NCBI GenBank assembly: GCA_943371005.1
Contig: CALRTB020000010.1
Span: forward strand, 1-64,000
DNA from: MRBY01 sp943371005
GTDB lineage: Bacteria; Cyanobacteriota; Cyanobacteriia; Cyanobacteriales; MRBY01
Length of the DNA stretch: 64,000 bases
Direction of reading: 5' to 3'
Shown here: positions 7,743-16,464 of the stretch, one piece after another
Position numbering within the stretch: position 1 is the first letter of the stretch
Layout of the letters: every line of letters starts with the position of its first letter
The notes under the pieces: model-generated
Told to the model about the DNA's origin: nothing
Database searches by the model: none
What the model saw: only the letters and a program-made list of their open reading frames with translations
Program-made: the position numbers and the translations under genes

Positions 7743-9011
7743 ATGAGCCAAGCGGCGATCGCCAATCTCCTTGCGACCTTTGAACGGTTTGGCATTAACC
7801 TCGGTCTAACGCGCATTACCCAATTGCTGGCGAACCTTGGCCACCCAGAACGCCAAGTGCCGATCATCCATGTGGCAGGCACCAATGGGAAAGGGTCGGT
7901 CTGCGCCTACTTGTCGGCAATTCTAACGGCGGCGGGCTATCGGGTCGGGCGCTTTACCTCGCCCCATTTGGTGGATTGGACGGAGCGGATTTGCATCAAT
8001 AATCAGGCGATCGCCCCTGGGCGTCTCCTTGCAGTTCTCGAACAAGTGCAGGCAGCTATTGATCCCAACCAAGAAACGCCGACCCAGTTCGAGGTGATCA
8101 CGGCGGCAGGATTTTTGTATTTCGCCCAGGAGCAGGTGGATATTGCCGTCATTGAAGTGGGTTTGGGGGGCAGATTGGATTCCACCAATGTTTGCGATCG
8201 CCCCCTCGTTTCTGTGATTACCTCCATCGGGATGGATCACTGGCAACGGTTGGGCAGCAGTTTAGATAAAATTGCCGGGGAGAAAGCGGGCATCTTAAAA
8301 CAAGATCGTCCAGCGGTGATTGGGGTCGTGCCGGAGATCGCAGCTCAGGTCATTCGTGAAAAAATTCAGAAATTAAATTGTCCAGCCACCTGGATTCAGC
8401 CTGCCCAAGCCATACTCCCCCCTTCCCAAGGGGAACCAGGGGGGATCCGCGCTAAATATGGTGAATTTACATATCAGTTGCCCCTGTTAGGCGAGATCCA
8501 ACTGCACAATTCGGCGATCGCCATCGAAACTATTTATGCGTTGCGTAAACAAGGTTGGCAAATTACCGATCAACAATTGCGCGACGGCATTGCCAAAACC
8601 CGCTGGGCAGGACGGATTGAATGGCATCAGTGGCAGGGTCAAAAAATCCTCATTGATGGCGCTCATAATGGTGTCGCAGCGGCAGAATTACGCAAATACG
8701 TAGACACCCTCCCCCAGCCCGTCACTTGGGTCATGGGAATGCTCTCCACCAAGGATCACCAAAATGTCCTCCAAGCCCTCCTGCGAGACGGGGATCACTT
8801 GCATCTCGTACCAGTAGGGGGCCATAGCAGCGCCGATCCCCAGAGTTTGGCAATGTTGGCCCAGGTGATTTGTCCGGCCCTCGCCTCCTGTCAAACCCAT
8901 GAAACCTTATCTGAAGCCCTTGATCAGGCGATCGCCACCCCCCACACTAGGGTGTTATGTGGTTCGTTATATCTTTTGGGAGAATTTCTCAGTGATGCAG
9001 CCAAAATTTAA
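7743..9011 (+). CDS. folC: Folylpolyglutamate/dihydrofolate synthase
   Basis: FolC adds glutamate to dihydropteroate and to folates using ATP, in the cytoplasm. The 422-residue protein shows the Mur-ligase-type ATP loop HVAGTNGKGSV near residue 45, FTSPHL, the VGLGGRLDSTN motif, and a C-terminal IDGAHN motif, all standard for the family. ATG 7743 (MSQAAIANLL) is preferred over an in-frame TTG at 7731, because FolC proteins begin near the former residues. HIP1 sites are abundant, marking the return to core genome after the island. The downstream gene starts inside its 3' end. Confidence 0.92.
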   Translation: MSQAAIANLLATFERFGINLGLTRITQLLANLGHPERQVPIIHVAGTNGKGSVCAYLSAILTAAGYRVGRFTSPHLVDWTERICINNQAIAPGRLLAVLEQVQAAIDPNQETPTQFEVITAAGFLYFAQEQVDIAVIEVGLGGRLDSTNVCDRPLVSVITSIGMDHWQRLGSSLDKIAGEKAGILKQDRPAVIGVVPEIAAQVIREKIQKLNCPATWIQPAQAILPPSQGEPGGIRAKYGEFTYQLPLLGEIQLHNSAIAIETIYALRKQGWQITDQQLRDGIAKTRWAGRIEWHQWQGQKILIDGAHNGVAAAELRKYVDTLPQPVTWVMGMLSTKDHQNVLQALLRDGDHLHLVPVGGHSSADPQSLAMLAQVICPALASCQTHETLSEALDQAIATPHTRVLCGSLYLLGEFLSDAAKI

Positions 9012-9384
9012 AACCCGCAAAGCCTGGCATCAAGCCGAAATGCTGCTCCAACCGGCCTTTATTCGGGTCGTTGATAATTTCCGCGCCCAACTAGAAGATT
9101 CCCCCTGGACTGGGGAGTACGAAGACATCCAAGACCCCTACCCTGGCTATGTTTTGCGCCTCAAGAAAGACAACATCGAAACGACAGTTAATATCTGGGA
9201 TCTCTGTTACCAAATCTGTTTTGTCGCCTATCCCACCGAGACCCTTGTTGAAAATGGCTGCGCCGTGGAAATCGATGAAACCCTGTTCGAGGCGTCCGGA
9301 GCCGTAGATTGGCAAAAACTAGAAACGAAAACCCAACAGTTGATTCACAATATGTTTGAACAATTTGATCACCTAGGGGGGTAA
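8995..9384 (+). CDS. Conserved hypothetical protein downstream of folC
   Basis: This 129-residue soluble protein, rich in acidic and aromatic residues, starts at ATG 8995 inside the folC 3' end (17-base overlap), so it is probably co-translated. An upstream in-frame ATG at 8899 would add a stretch that reads folC sequence out of phase and is rejected. I see no signal peptide, membrane helix or catalytic motif. The DPYPGYVLRLKKDN and TVNIWDLCYQICFVAYP segments look conserved, but I do not recognise the family. DraG follows after only 6 bases. Confidence 0.7.
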   Translation: MQPKFKTRKAWHQAEMLLQPAFIRVVDNFRAQLEDSPWTGEYEDIQDPYPGYVLRLKKDNIETTVNIWDLCYQICFVAYPTETLVENGCAVEIDETLFEASGAVDWQKLETKTQQLIHNMFEQFDHLGG

Positions 9385-9390
9385 TCGTCG

Positions 9391-10341
9391 ATGGTCACAA
9401 AGGCACAAATTCAAGGGGGGTTATTGGGGCTTTGTGTGGGGGATGCTTTGGGAGTTCCGGTAGAATTCTCGGATCGGGCGGCGCGACAGCGGGATCCTGT
9501 GACAACGATGCGGGGCTACGGCACCTACAACCAACCCCCAGGCACTTGGTCTGATGATAGTTCCCTGACCTTTTGTCTGGCCGAGGCGATCGCCGAAGTG
9601 GGTCTGGGCGAAGAACTCCCGGAACATCTGGGCCGCAAGATGGGCCTCTGGCTCAAGGAAGCCTATTGGACTCCCCACGGCGAAACCTTTGATGTGGGCC
9701 ATACTACTGCTGCGGCGATCAACCAGATTTTGGCTGGGATCAACCCCCTGGAAGCGGGCGGGATCGGGGAGCGGAGTAACGGCAACGGCTCTTTGATGCG
9801 TATTTTGCCCCTCGCCTTTTGTGGTGAGCGACTGCCCTACGCCGATCTTTTGGATCTCGTCCACAACATTTCCTATCTGACCCACCGTCACCCCCGTTCC
9901 CTCATTGCCTGCGGTATTTATATTTCCATTGCCCTGGAACTGTTGCATGGGAAAAGTTTGGCGATCGCCTACCAACAGGGCGTACAGCGGGCCGACGATT
10001 TTTATCGCAATTCCATCTACAAACCAGAACTGAGCCACTACCAGCGGCTTTTGGCAGCAGATTTCGCCACACTACCCAGGGAAACCATCGCATCGAGTGG
10101 TTACGTCGTCCATGCCCTCGAAGCGGCCCTCTGGTGCTGTTTAAACCACGATAATTACCCGGATACGGTGCTGGCAGCAGTAAATTTGGGGGATGACACT
10201 GACACCACAGCGGCGATCGCCGGCGGGTTAGCAGGGCTTTACTACGGCCTAGACGATATTCCCGCTGCTTGGTTGACACAAATTCCCCGACGGGATGACA
10301 TTCTCCAGTTAGGCGATCGCCTCTTCACGGCCATCCACTGA
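9391..10341 (+). CDS. ADP-ribosylglycohydrolase (DraG-like)
   Basis: The 316-residue protein has the full ADP-ribosylglycohydrolase pattern: GLCVGDALGVPVEF near the N-terminus, GTWSDDSSLT (metal-binding acidic residues) near residue 50, GNGSLMRILP in the middle, and NLGDDTDTTAAIAGGLAGLYYG near residue 268. Two metal ions, usually Mg or Mn, are bound by these Asp/Thr residues. Members remove ADP-ribose from proteins (DraG acts on nitrogenase reductase) or cleave related ADP-ribosyl compounds. No nitrogenase or DraT gene is in view, so the substrate is open. It lies directly upstream of the urea transporter but behind a separate 219-bp gap. Confidence 0.88.
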   Translation: MVTKAQIQGGLLGLCVGDALGVPVEFSDRAARQRDPVTTMRGYGTYNQPPGTWSDDSSLTFCLAEAIAEVGLGEELPEHLGRKMGLWLKEAYWTPHGETFDVGHTTAAAINQILAGINPLEAGGIGERSNGNGSLMRILPLAFCGERLPYADLLDLVHNISYLTHRHPRSLIACGIYISIALELLHGKSLAIAYQQGVQRADDFYRNSIYKPELSHYQRLLAADFATLPRETIASSGYVVHALEAALWCCLNHDNYPDTVLAAVNLGDDTDTTAAIAGGLAGLYYGLDDIPAAWLTQIPRRDDILQLGDRLFTAIH

Positions 10342-10434
10342 CCCAGCCCGGGCAAGCACCCCATTTTTCTTAATGTAAAGTTAAATTAATTCTTCTCCTC
10401 TAACAAACCCTTGAATCAAGCGCATCCGCACTTT

Positions 10435-10476
10435 GTATCAAGTGTCACATTTTTTTGGGGGCGGGACTTTTACACT
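10435..10476 (+). promoter_or_regulatory. Candidate NtcA-activated promoter of urtA
   Basis: GTA-N8-CAC at 10435-10448 differs by one base from the NtcA consensus GTA-N8-TAC. It is followed exactly 22 bases later by TACACT (10471-10476), a TAN3T -10 box. This is the standard class II layout for NtcA activation. NtcA control of urt genes is known in Anabaena. The start codon lies about 85 bases downstream. The site is read from sequence; binding is inferred. Confidence 0.55.
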
Positions 10477-10560
10477 GCAAAGCTTAAACACGACTTAAAC
10501 TCTTAAGCTTCTTTCCTCCCACACACTATCCCAAAGCCCCTTGAGAAAATCGCATTAACC

Positions 10561-11877
10561 ATGAGTAATCTCGGAAGACGTAAATTTATTCTCTACAGTT
10601 CCGCCGCCCTCGGTTCCAGTATCCTCCTCAAAGCCTGCGGCCAACCCACAGAAACCCCTGATACCCCCGATAGTGGCAGCACAACCTCTACTCCCAGTGG
10701 TGACACGATCAAAGTCGGCATTCTCCACTCCCTCAGTGGCACCATGGCCATTAGTGAAACCACCGTCGTTGAAGCTGAACAACTCGCCATCAAGGAAATT
10801 AATGCCGCCGGTGGCATCGATGGCAAGCAAATTGAAGCCATTGTCGAAGATGGTGCCTCTGACTGGGATGTCTTCAAAGAAAAGGCAGAAAAACTCATTT
10901 CCCAAGACGGTGTAGCCGTTGTCTTTGGTTGCTGGACGTCTGCGAGCCGGAAAGCCGTTAAAGATGTCTTTGAAGCACAAAACCACATGCTGTTCTATCC
11001 CGTCCAGTACGAAGGTCAGGAATGCTCGAAGAATATCTTCTACACTGGTGCTGCTCCGAACCAACAAATCGAGCCTGCGGTAGACTGGCTCCTCGAAAAC
11101 AAAGGCACAGAATTTTTCCTCGTAGGTTCTGACTATGTCTTCCCCAGAACCGCCAACACCATTATCAAAGCCCAGTTAGAAGCTAAAGGTGGCACCACGG
11201 TCGGCGAAGACTATCTCCCCCTCGGTAACACCGAAGTAACGCCGATTATCACCAAAATCAAGGCCGCGCTTCCCAACGGTGGTGTAATTTTCAATAGCTT
11301 GAACGGTGACAGTAACGTTGCTTTCTTTAAGCAAATCCGTGATGCGGGCCTCACCCCTGAGCAATATCCGGTGATGTCGGTGTCGATCGCCGAAGAAGAA
11401 GTCCGCCAGATTGGCCCCGAATATCTCACAGGTCATTATGCTTCTTGGAACTACTTCCAAACGGTACAAACCCCCGAAAACGAAAAGTGGGTGGCAGACT
11501 TTAAAGCAGAATATGGTGAAGACCGGGTGACCAACGACCCCATGGAAGCGGCTTACATCATGGTCTACATCTGGAAGCAGGCAGTAGAAGCGGCGATCGC
11601 CAATGGTGCGGCCGATGCCTATGACCTCGAAGCTGTGCGGAGTGCCGCCATTGGTCAAGAATTCGCGGCTCCCGAAGGCCCCGTAACGATGAATGCTAAT
11701 CACCACCTCTCGAAGACCGTGCGCATTGGTCAGGTACGGGAAGACGGGATGTTCGATATCGTTTGGGAAACCGACGGCCCCATTGATCCCCTGCCCTGGA
11801 ACCAGTATGTGGCGGAAACCAAGGGCTTTGCCTGTGACTGGAGTGACCCCACAAAAGGTGAAAAATATGCCATCTAG
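10561..11877 (+). CDS. urtA: Urea ABC transporter substrate-binding lipoprotein
   Basis: UrtA captures urea in the periplasm and passes it to UrtBC. The 438-residue protein has an RR-x-F twin-arginine-like start, a hydrophobic segment and a lipobox ending at Cys26 (ILLKAC). A Ser/Thr/Pro linker follows, then a type I periplasmic binding fold beginning IKVGILHSLSGTMAISET, the signature of the urea/amide family within the Leu/Ile/Val group. Length is normal for UrtA. It heads urtABCD behind an NtcA-type promoter, consistent with induction under nitrogen limitation. Confidence 0.95.
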   Translation: MSNLGRRKFILYSSAALGSSILLKACGQPTETPDTPDSGSTTSTPSGDTIKVGILHSLSGTMAISETTVVEAEQLAIKEINAAGGIDGKQIEAIVEDGASDWDVFKEKAEKLISQDGVAVVFGCWTSASRKAVKDVFEAQNHMLFYPVQYEGQECSKNIFYTGAAPNQQIEPAVDWLLENKGTEFFLVGSDYVFPRTANTIIKAQLEAKGGTTVGEDYLPLGNTEVTPIITKIKAALPNGGVIFNSLNGDSNVAFFKQIRDAGLTPEQYPVMSVSIAEEEVRQIGPEYLTGHYASWNYFQTVQTPENEKWVADFKAEYGEDRVTNDPMEAAYIMVYIWKQAVEAAIANGAADAYDLEAVRSAAIGQEFAAPEGPVTMNANHHLSKTVRIGQVREDGMFDIVWETDGPIDPLPWNQYVAETKGFACDWSDPTKGEKYAI

Positions 11878-11976
11878 GGCCTAACGCTCAGATGTTTTTT
11901 GGGAAAGCTGGCATTCCTCTCTACAGAATCCGGCTTTCTCGTAGTTTTATTGCGCGTATTGTGGTGGGTTTGCCCT

Positions 11977-13155
11977 GTGACAGAACTTTTAATCGGTATT
12001 TTTAATGGGGTCAGCATTGGCTCTGTACTCTTGGTTTCCGCCTTGGGTTTGGCGATCGCCTTTGGTTTGATGGGGGTGATCAACCTGGCCCACGGCGAAT
12101 TAATGATGCTGGGAGCCTACACAACCTTTGTGGTTCAGAATGTGTTCCGGGGGTTCGGGGAACCTTTTTTCAATCTCTACATTATTTTTGCCATTCCCCT
12201 GGCCTTTTTTGTGGCCGCAGCGGTGGGCTTTGGCCTAGAGCGGGGTGTAATCCGTTACCTCTATGGCCGTCCCCTGGAAACTCTCTTGGCCACCTGGGGA
12301 GTCAGCCTGATTTTGCAGCAGTTTGTCCGGAGTGTGAACTGGGCGATCGCCTTTGGGGTCATTGCCTTTCTCCTCAAAGACGTGATCCGCTGGGCCGTAC
12401 TCCAAGCCTTAAACCTGGCCAAGATCCAAGCCGCTGCCCTAAAAATTTGGCTGGATAAATTGAATGTGATTGCCGCTTTTGCCCTAGGTTTTGGCGTGAT
12501 TTTCGCGGTAAATCTGACGAAAAATGATGCCCTCACAAAACCCTGGTTTAGCGCCCGCAATGTGGATGTCACTGCGCCGCAATGGCTCCAGGGGGGACTT
12601 TCCCTGGGTTCCGCCCAACTGCCCTACAGCCGCATTTTTATCATCGTCTTGACCCTGATCTGTCTAGGGGCGATGTACTGGTTTTTGAATAAATCTAACT
12701 GGGGCCTCCGGATCCGCGCCGTCACCCAAAACCGTGAAATGAGCTCCTGTTTAGGGATTCCCACCGCCCGCGTGGATGCCTTGACCTTCGCCCTGGGATC
12801 TGGTTTGGCTGGCATTGCCGGGGTGGCGATCGCCCTGTTGGGTTCCGTGGGGCCAAATACCGGCCAAAACTACATCGTGGACGCCTTTATGGTGGTCGTG
12901 GTGGGGGGCGTTGGTAATCTGCTCGGCACCATCTTGGCCGCCCTCGGTTTAGGGATTATCAGCTATCTCATTGGTTCTGGCACATTTGTTACCGTTTTTA
13001 CCTCCCTCCAGGCACCACAATTTCTCTTAGATTTGGCCACTTTTTTCGCCACCACCAGTATGGCGAAGGTGATGACCTTTGTAATTATTATCGGCTTCCT
13101 CCAATTCCGGCCTGCGGGTCTCTTCCCGCCGAAAGGCAGAACCGCAGAACTCTAA
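11977..13155 (+). CDS. urtB: Urea ABC transporter permease UrtB
   Basis: This LivH-type inner-membrane permease forms the urea channel with UrtC. I chose GTG 11977 (MTELLIGIFNGVSIGSVLL) because UrtB proteins begin with this TM1 motif. The frame opens further at TTG 11899, but those residues are not typical. Motifs include GLAIAFGLMGVINLAHGELMM and a C-terminal GGVGNLLGTILAALGLG. A ~100-residue insert (about residues 95-200 from this start) with two extra hydrophobic stretches is common in cyanobacterial UrtB. The gap after urtA is about 100 bp, and the genes are likely one operon. Confidence 0.92.
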   Translation: MTELLIGIFNGVSIGSVLLVSALGLAIAFGLMGVINLAHGELMMLGAYTTFVVQNVFRGFGEPFFNLYIIFAIPLAFFVAAAVGFGLERGVIRYLYGRPLETLLATWGVSLILQQFVRSVNWAIAFGVIAFLLKDVIRWAVLQALNLAKIQAAALKIWLDKLNVIAAFALGFGVIFAVNLTKNDALTKPWFSARNVDVTAPQWLQGGLSLGSAQLPYSRIFIIVLTLICLGAMYWFLNKSNWGLRIRAVTQNREMSSCLGIPTARVDALTFALGSGLAGIAGVAIALLGSVGPNTGQNYIVDAFMVVVVGGVGNLLGTILAALGLGIISYLIGSGTFVTVFTSLQAPQFLLDLATFFATTSMAKVMTFVIIIGFLQFRPAGLFPPKGRTAEL

Positions 13156-13192
13156 AGCCTTTTTCCCGATAGCCCAGCCCATAAACAGCACC

Positions 13193-14362
13193 ATGAATGT
13201 AGGTTTAACCCGACGTGACCAGCGCAAACAACAGCGCACCAAACTTCTCATTGAGGGAGCAATTATCCTTGCTCTGGTGATCATTACGATGGTCATCCTG
13301 CCCTTGATTTTGCCGGAATTTCGCCTCAAACTCGTGGGGCGTTTTCTCTCCATGGCGATCGTCGCCCTGGGGATCGACCTCATTTGGGGCTATACCGGTT
13401 TACTCAGTCTTGGCCAAGGGATTTTCTTTGCCCTCGGTGGCTATGCCCTGGCGATGCACCTCAGTTTGCAACTGCCCGATGGTGCCATTCCTGAATTTTT
13501 CATGCTCTATGGCGTCGCAGAATTACCCCTCTTTTGGCAGCCCTTTTATTCCCTGCCCCTGACGTTGATCGCCATGGTGCTTGTGCCGGGGATCGTCGCC
13601 GGGATTTTGGGCTATCTCGTCTTTCGGAATCGCATTAAGGGGGTCTATTTTTCGATCATTACCCAGGCGGCCCTGTTGGTCTTTTTTAATTTTTTCAATG
13701 GTCAGCAAAAGTTGATCAACGGCACCAATGGTCTCAAAACGGATACCGCCGTTTTCCTAGGGCAGCGGGTCGGGGATCCGGCGATTCAGTTGGTGTTTTA
13801 TGAAACAACGATTGTTGCCTTGCTGTTGGTCTATCTCCTTTGTCGCTGGCTGACGAGTGGTCGCTTTGGCCGGATGTTGATCGCCATTCGAGATGATGAA
13901 ACACGGGTGCGGTTTACGGGCTACGATCCTACTTGGTTTAAGGTGATGGTCTTTGCCATTGCCGGGGCGATCGCCGGGATATCCGGGGCGCTTTATACCG
14001 TGCAGAGTGGAATTATTACGCCGAACTACATGGAAGTGGCCTTTTCCATTGAGATGGTGATCTCCGTGGCGGTAGGGGGGCGGGCGACCCTGATCGGCGC
14101 AATTATTGGCACGATTTTGGTCAACTTTGCCCGTATCTATTTGAGTGAAAGCTTCCCAGAAATTTGGCTCTTTTTCCAAGGGGCGTTGTTTTTAATCGTG
14201 GTGACGGTGCTCCCCGATGGCATTGTCGGCTGGGTGCGGGATGTCCTCTGGGTTAAAGTAGCCCGTCTGTTGGGGATCGGTCAGCCAGTGAGTTATCCGG
14301 CGATCGCCGATGATCCTGATCTGCAAAATATCCAAGAAGACCAATTAGTGACAAAGGAGTAG
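13193..14362 (+). CDS. urtC: Urea ABC transporter permease UrtC
   Basis: This LivM-type permease of 389 residues has about nine membrane helices after a basic N-terminus (TRRDQRKQQR). Motifs seen are GYTGLLSLGQGIFFALGGYA, the family's helix-loop signature, and RDDETRVRFTGYDPTWFKVMVFAIAG, the region that couples to the ATPase. It follows urtB by 37 bp and precedes urtD by 9 bp, an operon arrangement. Its length is normal. It should pair with UrtB as the heterodimeric channel. Confidence 0.95.
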   Translation: MNVGLTRRDQRKQQRTKLLIEGAIILALVIITMVILPLILPEFRLKLVGRFLSMAIVALGIDLIWGYTGLLSLGQGIFFALGGYALAMHLSLQLPDGAIPEFFMLYGVAELPLFWQPFYSLPLTLIAMVLVPGIVAGILGYLVFRNRIKGVYFSIITQAALLVFFNFFNGQQKLINGTNGLKTDTAVFLGQRVGDPAIQLVFYETTIVALLLVYLLCRWLTSGRFGRMLIAIRDDETRVRFTGYDPTWFKVMVFAIAGAIAGISGALYTVQSGIITPNYMEVAFSIEMVISVAVGGRATLIGAIIGTILVNFARIYLSESFPEIWLFFQGALFLIVVTVLPDGIVGWVRDVLWVKVARLLGIGQPVSYPAIADDPDLQNIQEDQLVTKE

Positions 14363-14371
14363 GGTGAGGCC

Positions 14372-15493
14372 ATGGAAAATATTTTGGAAATTGAGAATTT
14401 GACCGTCAACTTCGATGGCTTTAAGGCCCTCAATAACCTCACCTTTCGCATGGGCAAAGGGGAATTGCGGGTGATCATTGGCCCCAATGGTGCCGGTAAA
14501 ACTACGTTTTTAGATGTGATCACCGGTAAGGTCAAACCCACCACAGGTACAGTCAAATTCAAAGGCAAAACCATTAGCGGCCTCCCGGAACATAAAGTGG
14601 CCCGCCTCGGCATTGGTCGCAAATTTCAAACGCCCCGGGTCTACCAAAATTTAACGGTACGCGAAAACCTCGACCTCGCCTGTAATCGCCACAAAAACGT
14701 TTTACCGACCCTTTTTGGGGGAACCAAGGCCACGGAAAGAACCCAAACCCTAAGCCTTTTAGAAACCATCGGCCTCACCGAAAAAGCAGATATTCAAGCC
14801 GCTTGGTTGGCCCATGGCGAAAAACAGCGCTTAGAAATTGGCATGCTGGTGGCCCAATCCCCGGATCTGTTGTTAGTGGATGAACCCGTGGCGGGTTTGA
14901 CCGATGAAGAAACGGAAAACGTCGGTAATTTACTCCTCGCCCTCGCTGAAAGCCACTCTCTGATCGTGATTGAACATGATATGGAGTTTGTGCGCCAGAT
15001 TGCCCGACAGGTCACGGTGCTGCACCAGGGTTCTGTGCTCTGCGAAGGGAATATGAACCAGGTACAGAACGACCCCAAAGTGATTGAAGTTTATCTGGGG
15101 GAAGCACCCACGGTTACACCGGAGCAGATGAACCTGATTCGCATCGCTGCCAGTATGGCCTGGGCTGATGGCAACTTTGCCCCGGAGCAAAAGCAAGTGA
15201 TCCTTAGTCGCCTGAGTGAGCAATTTACCAACGATAGTCAGCACCAAGGGCAACTACAGGAGGAACTCGAAAATTACCTGGCGAGCAATCTTCCCCTAGA
15301 GCAGTTGACGGATACTTTAATCACGGACACTGAGAAAATTACCGCCCTAAAGCTCAGTTATGAAGTGATTCGGGCCAATGGGGTCAATGAACTGGAAAGC
15401 ATTGTCTACCAGCAACTTCTGGGACTGTTAGGTCTTCCCCTAGAGGTGGTGCGGGAAATCGAGGCCGAGATTGATCAAGCCTACGGTGGTTAG
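14372..15493 (+). CDS. urtD: Urea ABC transporter ATPase UrtD fused to a TerB-like domain
   Basis: Residues 1-245 are a normal LivG/UrtD ATPase: Walker A GPNGAGKT at 37-44, a signature region LAHGEKQRLEI (147-157), Walker B LLLVDEP (166-172) and the EHD switch histidine at 201-203. Usual UrtD proteins stop near residue 250. This one continues to 373 with an all-helical segment containing MAWADGNFAPEQK, which resembles TerB/DjlA-N tellurite-resistance-type domains (xADGxxxPxE pattern). The extension is in frame without a break. It could sense metal or mediate membrane or regulatory contacts; that is speculation. urtE, the usual partner ATPase, is not downstream. Confidence 0.92.
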   Translation: MENILEIENLTVNFDGFKALNNLTFRMGKGELRVIIGPNGAGKTTFLDVITGKVKPTTGTVKFKGKTISGLPEHKVARLGIGRKFQTPRVYQNLTVRENLDLACNRHKNVLPTLFGGTKATERTQTLSLLETIGLTEKADIQAAWLAHGEKQRLEIGMLVAQSPDLLLVDEPVAGLTDEETENVGNLLLALAESHSLIVIEHDMEFVRQIARQVTVLHQGSVLCEGNMNQVQNDPKVIEVYLGEAPTVTPEQMNLIRIAASMAWADGNFAPEQKQVILSRLSEQFTNDSQHQGQLQEELENYLASNLPLEQLTDTLITDTEKITALKLSYEVIRANGVNELESIVYQQLLGLLGLPLEVVREIEAEIDQAYGG

Positions 15494-15565
15494 GGAAGTG
15501 GCGATCGCCTTGGGGCCAAAAGCACCAGAGCAATCTGTTAAGATCCCAGGCTAAACCTTCAGTGA

Positions 15566-16444
15566 ATGCGGCGACCCATGGCTTGGCAAGAAAAACTCAC
15601 GGCACTGCAACATTTTTTCCGGAAAACGGAACGGGCCTTAATTGCCTATTCTGGCGGCATTGATAGCACTTTGGTGGCAAAGGTAGCCCACGATATTTTA
15701 GGTGATCGCGCCGTGGCGATTACTGCCGTTTCACCATCCCTGTTACCGGAAGAATTAGAAGCGGCGATCGCTCAGGCGAAGACCATTGGCATTGTCCACG
15801 AACAGGTGGAAACCCATGAAATGGATAACCCCAATTACGTCAGCAATCCCGCCAACCGTTGTTATTTTTGCAAAAGCGAACTCCACGACACCCTTAAACC
15901 CCTGGCCTTAGAGCGGGGCTATCCCTACGTGATTGACGGGGTAAATGCCGACGATCTCCAGGATTATCGCCCGGGCATCCAAGCGGCCAAAGAACGGGGA
16001 GCGCGATCGCCTTTAGCAGAAGTGGGAATTACCAAATTAGAAGTGCGGGAAATTTCCAAACAGTTGGGGCTGCCCTGGTGGGATAAACCCGCGCAACCCT
16101 GTCTTAGTTCCCGGTTTCCCTACGGCGAGCTGATCACCACCGAAAAACTCCAGCGGGTCGGTCGTTGTGAAGTGTATTTGCGGCGTTTGGGTTGGCGATC
16201 GCTACGGGTGCGTTCCCAGGGCGATACCGCCCGCATCGAGTTGCCCCCCGAACAAATCCGAGATTTTGTCGTCCAGGTAGATCTCGATAACCTCGTCAAA
16301 ACGTTCCAAGACTATGGGTTTTTGTACGTCACCCTAGACCTAGAGGGCTACCGCAGTGGCAAACTAAACCAAGTCCTCGCTCCCCAAACCCGGTCTGCCC
16401 AACAATATTCGGGGTCAAATCCCGCTATGATCAAGTCCACCTAG
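15566..16444 (+). CDS. larE: LarE-type ATP-dependent sulfur transferase
   Basis: The 292-residue protein carries the PP-loop AYSGGIDSTLVA near residue 30, the family NRCYFCKSEL motif near residue 100 and PCLSSRFPYG near residue 185. In characterised LarE the Cys of the last motif donates sulfur to build the nickel-pincer cofactor of lactate racemase. Neither larB, larC nor larA is in the window, so the sulfur acceptor here is unknown. ATG 15566 is used; ATG 15578 (MAWQEKL) is an equally good start. It lies 72 bp after urtD. Cyanobacteria often carry LarE without a known racemase. Confidence 0.82.
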   Translation: MRRPMAWQEKLTALQHFFRKTERALIAYSGGIDSTLVAKVAHDILGDRAVAITAVSPSLLPEELEAAIAQAKTIGIVHEQVETHEMDNPNYVSNPANRCYFCKSELHDTLKPLALERGYPYVIDGVNADDLQDYRPGIQAAKERGARSPLAEVGITKLEVREISKQLGLPWWDKPAQPCLSSRFPYGELITTEKLQRVGRCEVYLRRLGWRSLRVRSQGDTARIELPPEQIRDFVVQVDLDNLVKTFQDYGFLYVTLDLEGYRSGKLNQVLAPQTRSAQQYSGSNPAMIKST

Positions 16445-16464
16445 TCCTGTTGTCCAAAAGCACT

